Origin: Agapetus fuscipes
Lineage: Eukaryota > Arthropoda > Insecta > Trichoptera > Glossosomatidae
Assembly: GCA_951799405.1 (NCBI GenBank)
Contig: OX637346.1
Coordinates: forward strand, 10,253,215 to 10,317,214
Direction: 5' to 3'
Length of the DNA stretch: 64,000 bases
Of this stretch, positions 1 through 12,145 are shown piece by piece (the stretch's first letter is position 1; each line of letters starts with the position of its first letter). The notes beneath the pieces were generated by a model, which saw only the letters and a program-made list of their open reading frames with translations, did not search any database and was not told where the DNA came from. The position numbers were made by a program, and so were the translations under genes.

Positions 1-1734
1 AGGTCTTTCTAAGTATACTTATCCACTAGCTATTTAATTTTTATTGCATAATAAACCGCCTTATTCATAAAAAGGTTTTAATTTTTAAACCAGTATAAGG
101 TCGGTTTTCCCATACTAATAAGTTGGTTTAACTCCAGTTTTGGGTTCAACCAATCTAATGAATAAGGCCGATTGAGTTTATTTCAATGGTGTTGTACAAA
201 TTTGAATTAGGTTTTTTTTCTGGATGGTCAAATATCACACCTCCATGAGACTACGGTCTTAGCTACCAATTACAAAATATTTGTTTGTCATTTTCCTAAC
301 AACCCGGCCAAATGAAATGTCATTACGCTTCTTCCATTTCAATGTGATTTTCTGGCTCGATTGTGTATAAGTTATCTGAAGATGAAATACATGCGAATGG
401 ATCGATAAAATGGTCTTCTTTTCAAGTAAGTTTCGGGCAAAGACATTTTCCGAATTAAAGCGTGGGGCAAAGTCTCCCCTAAGTTTGTGAAAGCTCGTAA
501 GAAGTGTGTTATCTAAGGCTCCGAGTGCTACTTACAGAAATGACCAAGCAAATTCTCTATCGCGATAAAAGAAACCTGCCAGTTAACACTAAGGACCTAC
601 TTAAGAGATGGGCTGGCGGATTAAGCGAATATCAAGTACAATTTAATCGAATCGTTTAAAAAATAGACCTATTGTGTTCTTCTCAATGCTGATACATTTT
701 ATTTTTACGTGACTGTATCCTTCTTTAATTTTTTCATTTTGTGAAATGTTTACCGACGTTTTTTATTCAATGTCTAAGGGTATTACTGTGGTATTACTAT
801 TTAACCTCAAATGAAGACTGGAAATTATGCTTGAGCATTGAATACTCAAATTCGGGAAAAATAGTCATATGCTTTCATTCATATTTTTTACAATATTTTC
901 ATATAATTAACCATACTATCTGAGTATGTCTTAAGTAACCATGACTATTCGTGCATAAAAAATCGCATTAAAATATAATGTAGCTCACTTGGTAGTGTCA
1001 GCTTTTTGAGTGAAATTGGAGAATGTTAGACACGATTTCCTGCTCCGATATTATTTCCTACTTTCTTGTTTTAATTCTAAGAATTTTTTTTGAAATATAG
1101 CAACAAATAAAAACATTTTTCTTTGACAAAAGGAAAAGTAGCTAGCAAAAAAATGTAGTCATCTTATCTTTGAAAAAGTATAAATACAAACCAATGCTAT
1201 TCTTTCAGAGTTAAAGCGGTCATAAATTACTATTAAAATAATAAATATTACAATGGACTTTCACTGTTTGAATAGATTTTCACTTAAAAATATAATAAAC
1301 AAAATATTTTGATAGGATAAAAAGCTAAGGCATTGTTGTGTAGGTTTTCAATAAAAATACCTTTTAAACTATTGCTACTTTCTTCTTGTTGGGTTCACAG
1401 ATAAAGTTGTCCTACGCTGCACCTCATCTTTTCATCGACTTTTATGGTAAGTAAACTTATTCAACACTGGGATTTTATTCCTAACTTCTCTTCTGAGTAC
1501 CAAGTAACTACAAAGATGGAATCCTATATGTATACCTACATAAAGCTTATGTAAAAATGTGTATTTGAAAATGAATTTTTAACTAGTAGCTTCATAGTGC
1601 AAATTTTGATTATTATAGTACCTACTTGACATGTTTCGCCTTTTTAACATGTATAAAAAAATATTTATTTTGTATCAAATGATGAAACCTCTAAACATAT
1701 CTAAGTTTGTATCAAATAAATAACTACCTATATA
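1..1734. other. intergenic, nothing recognised
   Basis: AT-rich sequence with many short stops in all frames. I see no coding exon, RNA gene or clear repeat boundary. Scattered short tracts such as ACCTACTT resemble low-complexity DNA common in lepidopteran genomes. Confidence 0.5.
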
Positions 1735-2095
1735 TATATACAAGGATAATTTATTTATAAGGTACACATAATAAAAGAGCGCCGTTTTTGTGTGTGTCAC
1801 ACCTCAAAGGCCCTCTCAAATCACAGATAAGATTTTTTGTAAAGATGCGTCTTTAGTGCTCCTTTAAAGACACCAACAGTTTCTGCCTTCCTCACATTAG
1901 GTGATAGTCTGTTCCACTCCATTGGGCCCGCAAACCGGAAAGCACGGTCCCCAAAATAAGTGCGTGTCTGACGTGACGGCTGGATTAAGTCAACCACCCC
2001 ACACTCCGCAGAGATGTCACTCCTGAGAACATGTCAGACAAGTATGAAGGAGCCATACCATTGACAGCATATACCTTCAAATAAATGCAGGTACC
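1735..2095 (-). mobile_element. LINE 3' end with ORF2 C-terminal remnant
   Basis: Read on the minus strand, the right part decodes to a degenerate LINE C-terminal stretch. It contains GDRAFRFAGPMEWNRLS, followed by LKTHLYKK-like residues. The left part is a 3' tail (CACACACAAAAACGG, then TTATAAATAAATTATCCTTG). The same tail recurs on the plus strand at 7342-7455 and in shortened form at 12525-12600, so this is a dispersed family. The copy is 5'-truncated with internal stops. Clade is not certain; the pattern fits CR1/RTE-type C-termini. Confidence 0.6.
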
Positions 2096-3137
2096 ATACA
2101 TAACTTTAGTAAATAGGAAATATATATGACGCTCAGGAGTTAATTAAGTACTATGTTATTAAGTAAGATCAGAGATATTTTTCTTTTAAAATTATTTCTG
2201 TTAACATAAATTATTCAGTACGTGTAGCTAATGTAAGGTGTGTGCATTATCATTCATGGAGCTATTCATGGAGAATACTTCTCATATTTTATTAATCCAA
2301 CTTAACTCTTACTTGGACACCTTCAGAAAGAAGATTAGTAGGGATCCATTTATTGTATAAGATTTTTTTTCATGTATTTTTTCATTCTCATTCAATTCAC
2401 AAGTTTTTAATAATTCAGTATTGTATTGACTGTGAATAACATTACATATCTTACACTGACAAAATCAAAGTGAACACTATAAGTCACGATTCTGAAAATA
2501 ATCATCTCAGTATTATACCTACAATAAAATGATTAACCAATAATTAATTAATATCCTTTTGTTAGTCTTCATCGTACACGATAATACAAGTTTATTCACT
2601 TATTAATAAAATTACATAGAGGATTATTAAGCGATAAGATGTGGATGTAACAGCTTGAGTATAAAACTTTTCTCTTCAACTCTATCATAAAGTTTCCCAA
2701 AAATATATAAGAAAACTAAAACAGCGCATCAATAGTTTTACTTTCTGTACGTTTTTTTGGGTAAACGCTTTGGTTGAGTTTAAACTTAAAGTGTTATATT
2801 CGGGAGACTGAAAGCGGAGGCTACAAATTACTACGCGGAAATCAATTAAGGGTTTTTCTTGTAAACACTTGTGAGGTTTACCAACAGCGATCTGCGCCCT
2901 CTGAGATAATTATTCAGCTCGAATGCCGCAGACACAGCCGCTATCGAATTTCAAAATTAATTTCATGATCGATCCTGTTTATTTTGTTGTTACCCGTGAT
3001 TCCCCTTAATGGCTACATCTCACATAGCCAGCTGCTGTATATATAAGTTTTTTAGTATAGTAAATATTTGTAATAATAATCACAGATTTAGTCAACAGCT
3101 CGGAGGTTGTAAAGAGAGTCAAATCCAATAGACAACT
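2096..3137. other. intergenic with one family-H MITE remnant
   Basis: Mostly unrecognised AT-rich DNA. Positions about 2722-2810 resemble the MITE family H seen at 5640-5755, 12985-13062 and 48284-48365: an AGCGC start, then TTGAGTTTAAACTTAAAG. No gene is supported here. Confidence 0.4.
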
Positions 3138-3390
3138 CGTCCTCTTAGTATTTGTTTGTATTGTGCCCATCTGAGGTAATTTCCCATGAGCAATGTTTGT
3201 ATGTGTACTGGACTAATGTGTTTTATGAAAACTAGAAATTGATGTTAAAAGTATTTGAAACAACTCTCACATTATCGTCTTTTAAGTTTTTTTCTTATCT
3301 CAGATTGTGTAGAATTTGATTGTTAAGACAATTTTATTGAAAGGTCATCTTTCAATCAAATGACAAATAAGCCAAACATCACTGGCGCGA
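3138..3390. repeat. MITE family B, degenerate copy
   Basis: Begins CGTCCTCTTAGTATTTGTTT and ends ATAAGCCAAACATCACTGG. These are degenerate versions of the terminal inverted repeats of the intact copies at 37611-37867 and 55275-55539. The interior (CATGAGCAATGTTTGT, AACTCTCACATTATCG) matches those copies. Confidence 0.75.
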
Positions 3391-3429
3391 TGAACTGCTA
3401 AAGGTCTCTGCGGGATATAAGTATACAGT

Positions 3430-3625
3430 TTGCTCCAACTCATACTGATGGGGAAGATTGAGAGGGAGCGTAGTCCTGGCAGTACGGAAACGTCTTGGCC
3501 GTTCAGAGTAAGAGACTCGACCGGGATGATACATATTGGGGAGCTGTTCCGGATCGCCAACATCGGTCGCCAAGAGTGATTTCCATCGTCGGGAAGACCT
3601 GATAAGACAAAAGAAGAAGAACAAG
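3430..3625 (+). mobile_element. LINE ORF2 C-terminal remnant
   Basis: Read across two frames, the plus strand gives a worn version of a common insect LINE C-terminus: MGKIER, then GSTETSW, then HIGELFRIA and IGRQE. Stops and shifts make it non-coding. It directly follows the family-B MITE. The reading is by pattern only. Confidence 0.45.
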
Positions 3626-4965
3626 TATGATCTGTTTCATTACATGAATGTGAAACCTTAAAGGTTCACTCAATGAATAGACTAGAACCATTTGAAATGT
3701 GTGACTATCGCTCAAAAATCTAAATATCCTGGAGAGACATGGTAAACAATAAAGAAGTCCAGACGTGATCAAGAGTTGACAAGTAGCAGTTAAATATACG
3801 AATTTAGAAGATTTTATATCTGGGACAAATACTACATGGAGAAAATACCGGCTACTTCAATTTATATTGAAGCACATGAAGAAGAAAAAGAAGTAGGTAT
3901 AGTCAATGATTTTAAGTGTACCTACTCAAAATGTCCATTATCTAGGAATATATAAAAGGTGATTAACTTAGCATTTAAATAAATTAAAGTCAATAAACTA
4001 GGCACACGATTTGAAATTAGGAGTTTTTTTTTAGATCTTTGTGGCTAGGATCCTCAGCAAATACTAACAATATACCTATTTGTTACCCTTCGTCCTAATA
4101 AACCGGGGGCTGTGTGATGCCAAAATTTTGTCCAGGTCAATTAATGTGCAGATCTAATTGGTGTATTGTTTTCAAAATATGTACTCAAACATACAAAGTG
4201 ATGATTAAAACTCTTAGCTTGTAAATATTTTGCTTAGAATCAAAATCTGCCGTCTAGGATTTTTTTAGCACCTTACTTGCTTCAAAAGATGTCTTGTCCT
4301 CTTGAACTGTGAGAACGCTTTACGAATCCCATTTATGTTAATTTATTATACCAAGTTCCTTGGGCACGAAAATGAACTTGAATCATCGGCTGATTGTTTT
4401 AATAAAGGCTTCCCTGAGTATCATTTTCGCAGTAAGTGTAGCGCCCTCTCTGTTTGCATGGCTTAAATTTTAAATTGGTTTTGCTGAGAATGTTTCCGCC
4501 ACTTCTTAGATATTACATAAATTAAACTTTATTGTGCCTGTATTTGTTTTCAGGGATGAAAAACATTGTTTGTGTTTTTTCCCCAGAATGCGATATTATT
4601 TATAAAGAAAATAAGATAGAACCCTAAATTTAATGAGTGGTATGTATAGCTTCAACCAAAGAAGGCAATCTACGTTCTTTTCTGTAGAAAATGACAGAAA
4701 CATTTAACAGCACAGAGAATATCATTTTCTTTGTTTTAATACACTTATCTCACCATCAGAAACAAATCCTTGATTGACGTATTTGATTCAATAAGTCTTA
4801 AATAAAAAAAGTCTTCACAATTAATCATTTCTATCTGTAAAATTATTTCCTTTTTTATTCATATTTAAAGGTTAAATTAATGTAAATAATTTATTTAGTT
4901 AACTGAAAAAACTTCATATTATGAGGAGCACTTTTATTTTGTGAGGTGGATTGCGAACTATACCT
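3626..4965. other. intergenic, nothing recognised
   Basis: AT-rich sequence without a supported exon, RNA or bounded repeat. Confidence 0.45.
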
Positions 4966-5170
4966 AGTGTAACAATAAAAATCACAACCGGCATTAGACA
5001 AGGGGATAATCTAAGCCCTTTCCTTTTTATTCTGATAATAAAGAAGCTCTTTGAAGAAGTAGTGCATCTGGAACTCGGTTACAAATTGGGAAAAGAGCAA
5101 ACCTGTTTTTTGCTACGAAGATGATGTGATCCTATTGGTGGAATCAGAAGATTTTCACCAACGGCTTCTG
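4966..5170 (+). mobile_element. LINE reverse-transcriptase fragment
   Basis: Translation gives GIRQGDNLSPFLFIL, a recognisable RT motif (RQGD-LSP-LFN type), followed about 100 bp later by YEDDVILL, the catalytic YxDD block. The frame shifts between them and nothing else of the element is intact. It is a different lineage from the RTs at 45.6 and 58.9 kb, which have RQGCVMSPWLF. Confidence 0.65.
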
Positions 5171-5639
5171 TAGTATTAATTCCACCTTGTATCAAAGACG
5201 TTTAATTAAACATTTTTGCAAACCGCATGTAAGTTGAAATCATACAAGACTGTGTTTTATTTTTCAAGTTTTCTGTTATTATTTATTACCTGTACCAATA
5301 TTGCGTAAATATTTAACAATCGTGTAACGAGAAGAAACATGTATGAAAACTGAAAAGCCCACTAGAATTGTTTCTGTATATTTCATCACACTTTGTGTGT
5401 GCTACTTCTAAGCAATTTTGATGAGTCGAAAGGAAGGGAAGATAAATTGCAGGATGTTTGCATATTTTTCTTTAAATTGTATTGAAATCGACAGTGTTAC
5501 CTACAAACTGTCATTTTTTCTGCAAATACCATTAAACAAGCGCTGTTTGACAATTTCCTGTTGCTACTCGCACTTCAAAATATTGTTTTACCTCGTATTA
5601 CGTAGATGAAATGACGAAAACAATTTTGTGTAGGTGATA

Positions 5640-5755
5640 GCGACAACATAAACAGCACCCCTAGTACATGGCTTTATGTTTAAACTCAATCACAGTGTTT
5701 TACTTAAAATGTAGATGACATAAAACGTTCACTAGGGGCGCTGTTGTAGTTTCTA
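5640..5755. repeat. MITE family H, short palindromic copy
   Basis: Left end CAGCACCCCTAGTACATGG and right end CACTAGGGGCGCTGTTG are imperfect inverted repeats about 115 bp apart. Inside, TGTTTAAACTCAATC is the reverse complement of a motif shared with 2722-2810, 12985-13062 and 48284-48365. The remaining sequence from 5171 to 6289 holds nothing I can identify. Confidence 0.5.
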
Positions 5756-6289
5756 TATATTTTTGGATGAAACGTTTTCCATCAATATTCATAACACATG
5801 GCTATTATTCCTAGGTAAATTCTTGCACTTGTACAAACTTTGATAAATTTGCATTCGGACATATTCCAGATACGTTTGGTCAGCAACTCGGTTTTCGTTG
5901 ATAATTTGGTATGCGTCTGTTTCGTAATACGACCTAGGTACTAACTTAAACTAAAAATAATGCACATTTATACGTGCACATTTCAGATAGAAGTGCACCT
6001 ATGTAAATAAGTATAGTATGTATTATAAGAGTACAAAATATTTTCAAACCTCTATCTTTCAATAAATAATTGTTTCAAATGAATCTATTTTTTTAAAGTT
6101 TATCTTATATTTTTAAGAAGGTTATGTTTTTTTTTGCAAATTGATTTATCAATAAAAAAATCCATCATTCAACGGCTGTTTTGTTGCTTTTTCTTAGCTA
6201 ACTTTCATTTATTTTAATTCATATCAAATATCTTGACCCGTAGTCCAGTGATCAAAACTTTGGACTTATAGTCCAAAGAAGGTAAGTTC

Positions 6290-6715
6290 ACGGTGGAACT
6301 GTACTGTACTGTATCCTGCCGCCGTTCCACTAGTGGTGGCCGGTACCTCCGCAGATGCGCCTCCACTTTTTTCTGTCCTAACATACCACTTTCATTTCCT
6401 CAATATTCATCACCTTTTTCATACAAACTCTTCTCTTATTCTCACTCTGCAGATTCCATTCTTTCGCAATCTCACCTATTTGGTCTAATCATTCCTTCCA
6501 CGCTTTCCTCTGACATTTCTTTTGTGCACTTTCTTCGTTAGTCGTTCATCATCCATTCTTTCGAGATGTCCGAACCATCTCATCGTACTTTTCTGTACTT
6601 TCATTCTCATATTCTCTTTTATACCACACTCGTTCATCACTCAAGCATTACGTACTCTATCATTCAGTGTCTTTCCAGCCATTGCTCTCAGGTAAGCCAT
6701 TTCAACTGTACAGTG
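6290..6715 (-). mobile_element. LINE 3' fragment, antisense copy
   Basis: Reverse complement of the 3' coding end of the LINE at 58.9-60.4 kb. GTATCCTGCCGCCGTTCCAC matches the complement of the element's end, and the rest follows it back through the RWFGH-type region to TGGAAAGACACTGAATGATAG. The frame is broken throughout. The copy is 5'-truncated. Confidence 0.75.
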
Positions 6716-7260
6716 TACATACTTTACTCAGCACAAAAAAAAATCAATAAATTTTCAAATATGCTCTTCACTGGATTAAAAAAAATATAACTGCTTTAAC
6801 CCAAGTCCAGTCGATACACTCTCACAGCAATCGGGTAGTGTTTAAATTAATTTAAAATTAATTTCTTTGAAAAATACTTTTAATCAGATATCCTTCTTAT
6901 TGACACCGAAATGATTTTTTTAAATCTATAAGTTGTAAAACTAAGGACTTCTAATTGACTAAGTTGTATACTGGGGGGTATCATAGTAAAATGATTTTAC
7001 GCAATCTACTTTTATTATGTTAGACTCCAGGTTAGTTGGTAGAAATTTGTTTTAACAGCTTGTGAGCTGTATGTTTGTCTTGATTATAGGGGCTCTGCCA
7101 GAGCTCTGTGGGTGAACCAACTTTATACGAGCACACAATTGTGAAATTACAGTTTTAACAGCTGATTATCGTATTATTTTTCCTCAAGTAGAAACTATTC
7201 AACCAGACTAATAAAATATTCGTTGGTGTAAAAAACATAAAAATATTTTTATACTTTCAT
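6716..7260. other. intergenic, nothing recognised
   Basis: AT-rich DNA with no supported feature. Confidence 0.4.
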
Positions 7261-7545
7261 ATCTAAATCTAAGTGGCAAAGATATGTAACATTCGGGATT
7301 ACATTACAGGAATTCTCTTGCATTATGCATTCTCATGCATCTTTACAAAAAATCTTATCCGTGATTTGAGAGGGCCCTTGAGGTGTGACACACACAAAAA
7401 CGGGTCTTTAATTATGTGTAACTTATAAATAAATTATCCTTGTATATAAATATTCTCTCAAGCTTACACGTACAAGTTCACGCTTGCGCATGCCGCATGT
7501 GGACCTACAATATAAAAACCCAATCTTAAATGAAATTCTGAAGTA
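7261..7545 (-). repeat. family-A repeat split by a LINE tail
   Basis: Two pieces of repeat A in minus orientation: about 7261-7341 (AATCTAAGTGGCAAAGATATG onward) and about 7470-7545 (CATGCCGCATGTGGACCTAC onward). They are separated by the LINE 3' end at 7342-7455. The order of the pieces fits one copy interrupted by a later insertion. Confidence 0.6.
7342..7455 (+). mobile_element. LINE 3' tail, severely 5'-truncated
   Basis: GATTTGAGAGGGCCCTTGAG, then GTGTGACACACACAAAAACGG and TTATCCTTGTATATAAATA, match the reverse complement of 1735-1830. Only the last residues and the 3' tail are present. It sits inside a family-A repeat. Confidence 0.65.
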
Positions 7546-7574
7546 ATAATTGTTATGTAATTAACATTACTCCT

Positions 7575-7945
7575 CTTCTTCAGAAGCTTCACTGGCTCCG
7601 TATACCGGAGCGCATCGAGTTCAAAGTGTGCACGATGGACCACAAAGCTTTATTTGGAAAAACACCCAAATATCTCGCTGATTTCATCAAACCAGTCACC
7701 CTCGGCCAAAAAAAGTCTAACACTGCGCTCGGCTGAGACTGGAGCCAAATCATCGATTTGGATCGAAGAACCTATAAGAAGAGTTAACACAATGTTTGGA
7801 GAGCGTGCATTTGCAGTTGCTGGCCCTCTGGCTTGGAACCACCTGCCACATCATGTGAGAGAGCTAGAGGACCATGGAAAGTTTCGGAACGCACTGAAGA
7901 CAAGCAAATTTCTGGCATCGTTTGCACCAGCGCCCTTGGAGTGAC
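7575..7945 (+). pseudogene. LINE ORF2 C-terminal region, frameshifted
   Basis: Frame one reads LHWLRIPERIEFKVCTM and on through ALFGKTPKYLADF. After an A-run near 7706 the sense passes to another frame, reading FGERAFAVAGPLAWNHLP, and ends with a stop after 7941. LHWLPV-RI-FK and FG-RAFSVAGP-WN-LP are standard C-terminal motifs of CR1/RTE-like LINEs in animals. Antisense fragments of the same family occur at 58180-58345 and about 34115-34180. It is a dead fragment and not a host gene. Confidence 0.75.
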
Positions 7946-7989
7946 TACATCACGAAACGGCGCTATAAAGAAATCATCAACTCATCATC

Positions 7990-9035
7990 ATCATCAACGG
8001 GTGATAGTTATGTTATAATTAATTAAAATATTTAAGTAACGTAGAATAAATGGCTTTGTCTAAATATTATATGAAAGTAGAAAATACGAAAGAGAAAATT
8101 CTTTTGTAATTTTTTATTGTATTAGCTTTTCTGACCTTTAAATGGAAAACAAGTACGAACCAACTTATCAATGAATTATACTTTAAATGGTTTCAGTCAA
8201 ACCTATTGTAATTTCGAAAATATTTAAAGAAAAAACAAGTTAGCATTCACTCACAATACTGGTTTTGTTCACATTTTTTATGAAAAAAATAAGTTTAATA
8301 CAAACTTTTCATACAAATTTGAATACCAAAAAAGTATACCTTTTTTTTTCATAAAAAAATAAACATCCTTACAATTTTTTTTTCTTTAAATGTCAATAGA
8401 GTTATTGACCTGTATTAATTATGCATTTTACGGTTAATTAAACACGGGTTTTAGCTTTTATACAGGTACTTAGTGTTGCTATGATATGCTCGAGTATCGT
8501 GTGTGATTGATTATTGCAATTTGATTGGACAAATGTTGATCAACAACAAAATTGAAAGGCTTGGCTTTACAGCCATTGTCCGAAATGGGAGTCAATATTT
8601 ATTTACTGGTCCATTGCTACAATAGCGCTGGTCCAATCGGTTTTCAAATGGCAGAATAGGTTCATTATGATAACATTACGTCACAGAATAGTAAAGTATT
8701 TTTATTTAAATGTTTTAAATGTTTTGTTGAATGACATTGTGATGATACATTTAAAATAAATAAAACAAAAATTATAACAAAGTTTTTCTACAATAGTTGG
8801 TTTATTTTCTCGAACGCTTTCGAACAAGAGAGCAACTCTCAGTTGTTCTCTTGATAATGATGTGATAACACTCCGAAAGTGCTGGAGATAATAAATCAAC
8901 TTGTGGAGAAAAACTATGTTATTCTTTTTGCATTATTATTTTATGTAAATATACGAGTAAGTATATTAGGGGAATAAAAGATAAAGAATAATATGTCTAT
9001 TGATAATAATATGTGATATTCTGAATGGTAAGGTC
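7990..9035. other. intergenic, nothing recognised
   Basis: AT-rich, with T runs and short ORFs only. No exon, RNA gene or bounded repeat is supported. Confidence 0.4.
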
Positions 9036-9290
9036 TACGATGAATATGTTATGAATGAGTATGGTCTAAATGAGAATGAAAGTATAAAGAAGTCCAAGGG
9101 TATGGTGCGGGCAACTAGAAGTTATGGATGGTAAACGAATCCTAAAAGTAAAGAATAAGCTAAGCGAGGAATACCGGGGAAGAAATGGATTGATTAAAAA
9201 AGCGGAATTGCAAAACACTGGAACCTGCTGAGTAAGAAAAAGAAAGATTTTTGAAGGGAGAAATGCATGCTAAGGAGTTGTAAGTAGAGT
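9036..9290 (+). mobile_element. worn LINE 3' coding fragment
   Basis: Degenerate sense-strand match to the LINE C-terminus of 58.9-60.4 kb: a GTTATGAATGAGTATGG start, a GAATGAAAGTATAAAG block, then an ATACCGGGGAAGAAATGGAT block corresponding to the RGRPRKEWID region. Several stops and deletions are present. Confidence 0.4.
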
Positions 9291-9529
9291 CAAAGAATAT
9301 AATGCACTGGAGACGCATCTGTTGAAGTGTTGGGCACTCCTAACAGAAAGACTGCTGGATACTGTTACAGTAACAGGTAAAAATATCCATGATAAAATAT
9401 TGGGTTGTTTTCTTGAGTTGCAAAGACATGTTACATTTAAGATTCAGATTACATAAATTCCCATGCAGACATGTATAAGTTTGCACTTACACATGCCGCA
9501 TTTTATTAAATTACCTGTCAAAAGATAAT

Positions 9530-10075
9530 ATGGTCAGACTGTCGTGGATCAAAGCCCACATTGGAATCTCGGGCAATGAAAGAGCCGACCAATTGGCCAA
9601 AGAGGCCACGGAGATCCATGATGGATCTGCCATTTATTGGGAGATTTCACTGGATTGCATGAAGGGGGTTTTAAAACGAGAATCTCTACATTCTTGGGAG
9701 GAAGTATGGGCTACTACAACCAAAGGTGCCCATACTAAAACCTACTTCCAGACTGTAGAGAACCGTAGGGGGGTGAAAAATTTGTGTTTGGATTTTAGTA
9801 TTACTCAGCATTTGTCAGGCCATGGTAAATTTAGGGAGTATTTAAATCGCTTCAAAATTGTAGATAATCCAAATTGTAGTTGTGAAGATAATATCATTGA
9901 AAATTCAGACCATATACTTTTTTTTTGCAAAAATTATGACAATGTTCGGATACAATTTTATATAGAATGTATAACACTAGGATTGCCTTGGCCACCTCCA
10001 AAATATGAAATTTTACAGATTGAACTTAGACATTTATTTTTCAAATTTATACATAGAGTTGTTTTAAATGGGTAA
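9530..10075 (+). pseudogene. LINE ORF2 C-terminus: RNase H end and zinc-knuckle-like tail
   Basis: An open frame of 181 codons, truncated at its 5' side by the insertion. Residues 4-25 (WIKAHIGISGNERADQLAKE) form the last RNase H motif, with the conserved H and D. Residues about 132-153 contain C-S-C, then H and a final C, the cysteine/histidine module found after RNase H in R1- and I-type ORF2 proteins. There are no internal stops, so the copy is fairly young. With reverse transcriptase and endonuclease missing, it cannot move by itself. Confidence 0.85.
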
Positions 10076-10134
10076 ATATAGCTTCAAATATAAATTTAAT
10101 TCTTAGATAAAGATAATAAGAGTGTAGTGTATAA

Positions 10135-10169
<35 letters not shown>

Positions 10170-10239
10170 TAATTATTATTTTGTAAAATTTTATTTAAAG
10201 TGTGGTATACTATTATAAGTGGTACACACGAATAAACTC

Positions 10240-10266
10240 CCCCCCATTAGGGTTACTAATGGGGGG
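10240..10266 (+). other. LINE 3' stem-loop before poly(A)
   Basis: CCCCCCATTAG, loop GGTTA, CTAATGGGGGG: a perfect 11-bp stem with a 5-base loop directly before the terminal AATAAA and A-run. Stem-loops in this position are recognised by the reverse transcriptase in several LINE groups. That role here is inferred. Confidence 0.75.
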
Positions 10267-10455
10267 AATAAAAAAAAAAAAAAAAAAAAAAAAAACATGC
10301 CGCATGTGAAATTACAACATAAAAACCCAATCTCAAATAATTATAGCCATGCAACTCTTGCCGACCTTCCCTGAAACAGATCTGACTTGGCAAAGTGAGA
10401 CATTTTTTACAGAATCGGTGGTCAGCCTCATACCAACCTAAGTCAAGGTTCAAGG

Positions 10456-12072
10456 TTCATCTATGGAAACTATGATTCCTCATAACTGTTTTTTTCATTG
10501 ATATGGCACTGTATTCCAGCTCTTTGTCGAGAAGCTATTTTTTTGTTTTTGTTTTGCAAACAGAACAAAATGAAATAAAAATAAAGAAGTAACTGGTAAC
10601 TAAGAATTTAAAGTCGTTTTACGTGTGAATTCATAACTCTGTACACATTAAATGTAAATTTTATATTTATTGCCTGTCATTACATTGTTAACTTGTAATT
10701 ATAATGATTTACAACAGTGATTTTAATTATCATTACGAAGATTATAATCTCAATACTTGAATCATCTTCTTAAAGAAAAAATATAAATTGTAAAAATAAA
10801 TACATTTGTTCAAAAAAGTAACTAGATTTCTAATTATTCTTTTACCTAATCAAATCATCATAAATTTCATTTGGTTTTAAAAAATATTTTATTTTTATAC
10901 TGAGTAATACTATCCAGCTAGCTCGCTTAATAAATAATTGGCCGGAGCCAAAATTGAATGAATATTTTCCCAAGGAAAACAAATTGCTATTCATCGCCTA
11001 AAGAATGGTCCGTCTATCCACAGCGAGACTCGGTTCACATTGGCTCAATGACAACTGCTGATAACATATGAGTTTAGTATTACAGGTCGCTTCATTCCAT
11101 CGACAGTTAATGCAAACTGCATCGCACAAAAAAACTTCCTAACAAATTCTCGGAATCGCGAAACAAATAAAAAGTGTGTGAAAAAAGTGTGACGATCGCG
11201 ATGCAGTTATTTTTAAAAATACAAAATTTTCATTTGATAAAAAAATACAAAATAGAAGTGAGAAAAAATTGAAACTCTCTTTCAAAAAAAAATTGTGAAA
11301 GTAGAATACAATTTTATTTACAAGAAGTGTATTTGTGCTGAGATCTTTTGGGGATGAAATGCGATGACGTAATCAATAGTGAGGGTTGTACATAGATGAT
11401 GATGATTATGATTGGATTTGCACAGTTGGGATATCTATGTAAATAAAATAATCTTGATTGATTGTCTGTACATAATGTGTAGTTGCGATCTGTTACCTTC
11501 TGTTTATAATTTATGATCAGTCAATCGATTGTCAATTGTGTTTGCATATTGGGAAATCAAATAATCATTTGATTATCAATTAATGACAGGTAATCTATGG
11601 TGAATGAAACATAGAAGCTTCGGGTGTTCAAATGAGTATAATATAATTTAAATACAGTGATGTTTAAATAACATATTTTTAAAAAGTGATGTTTTTTATG
11701 TGAGTGTCCTTGTGTTTAATCTACTTATGCACGTAAAAAGTGACTTAATCTAAGTTATAGTGTGACTCAAAGTGTCGTGTTTGAAGAGTAAATTATATCG
11801 TTTGACAGCGTGCCTGTTCAAGCAGTGAAAATTATCGTCAGTTTACTGAGTGTGTGATTTTCCATCGCTACCGGGAAAAGGTGGAAAAAAGCGACCTCGC
11901 TAATTATTATTTTTCATTTTCGCAAAGTCGGAGGGTGCCTGCCCCCGGCTCGACCACCTCCCACCCTAGTCCGGGGTCGACTGTTGCGATTATTTTTTCA
12001 TAAAGTAATCCCGGTCGCTGGTGACAGATTTGTTTTTCAATTTAATATCCCGGCCAGCTGGCTGGGGAGCGC
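10456..12072 (+). promoter_or_regulatory. upstream region and presumed 5'UTR of the ZP gene
   Basis: Repeat-poor sequence between the last transposon and the start codon. An inverted CCAAT (ATTGGCTCAATG) lies near 11038, but I cannot identify a TATA box or a definite initiator. From about 11080 the DNA is purine/AT-rich, turning GC-rich at 11920-12070. The GC rise just before the start codon fits a transcribed leader. The transcription start, and whether the leader has an intron, cannot be told. Confidence 0.4.
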
Positions 12073-12145
12073 ATGGAGATGACAAAAAAAGTTTATTTTT
12101 TCGTCATATTGCCACTGGTGCTGAGTGGAGCTGTGATAATCACAG
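12073..12145 (+). CDS. ZP gene exon 1: signal peptide
   Basis: Starts at ATG in GAGCGCATGG. It encodes M-E-M-T-K-K followed by a hydrophobic run (VYFFVILPLVLSGAVIIT), a clear signal peptide, and ends in phase 1 at CACAG|GTCAGT. A second in-frame ATG is the third codon. It is followed by the 17,330-bp intron 1. Confidence 0.85.

Larger units (their letters stand above)
9502..10294 (+). mobile_element. 5'-truncated LINE with poly(A) and 11-bp target duplication
   Basis: The insertion is flanked by ACATGCCGCAT at 9491-9501 and 10295-10305. It ends in an A-run (about 10270-10294) and has an earlier internal A-run at 10136-10166. It carries the last 181 codons of an ORF2-like protein (9530-10075), a short 3'UTR and a perfect stem-loop just before the tail. 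This is a textbook target-primed insertion. The RNase H domain points to the I/R1/LOA group of LINEs, not Jockey or RTE. Confidence 0.88.
9412..10455 (-). repeat. family-A repeat split by a LINE insertion
   Basis: Repeat A in minus orientation, present as 9412-9501 and 10295-10455. The two parts join through the 11-bp sequence ACATGCCGCAT, found on both sides of the inserted LINE. The inserted 793 bp are described separately. Confidence 0.85.
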
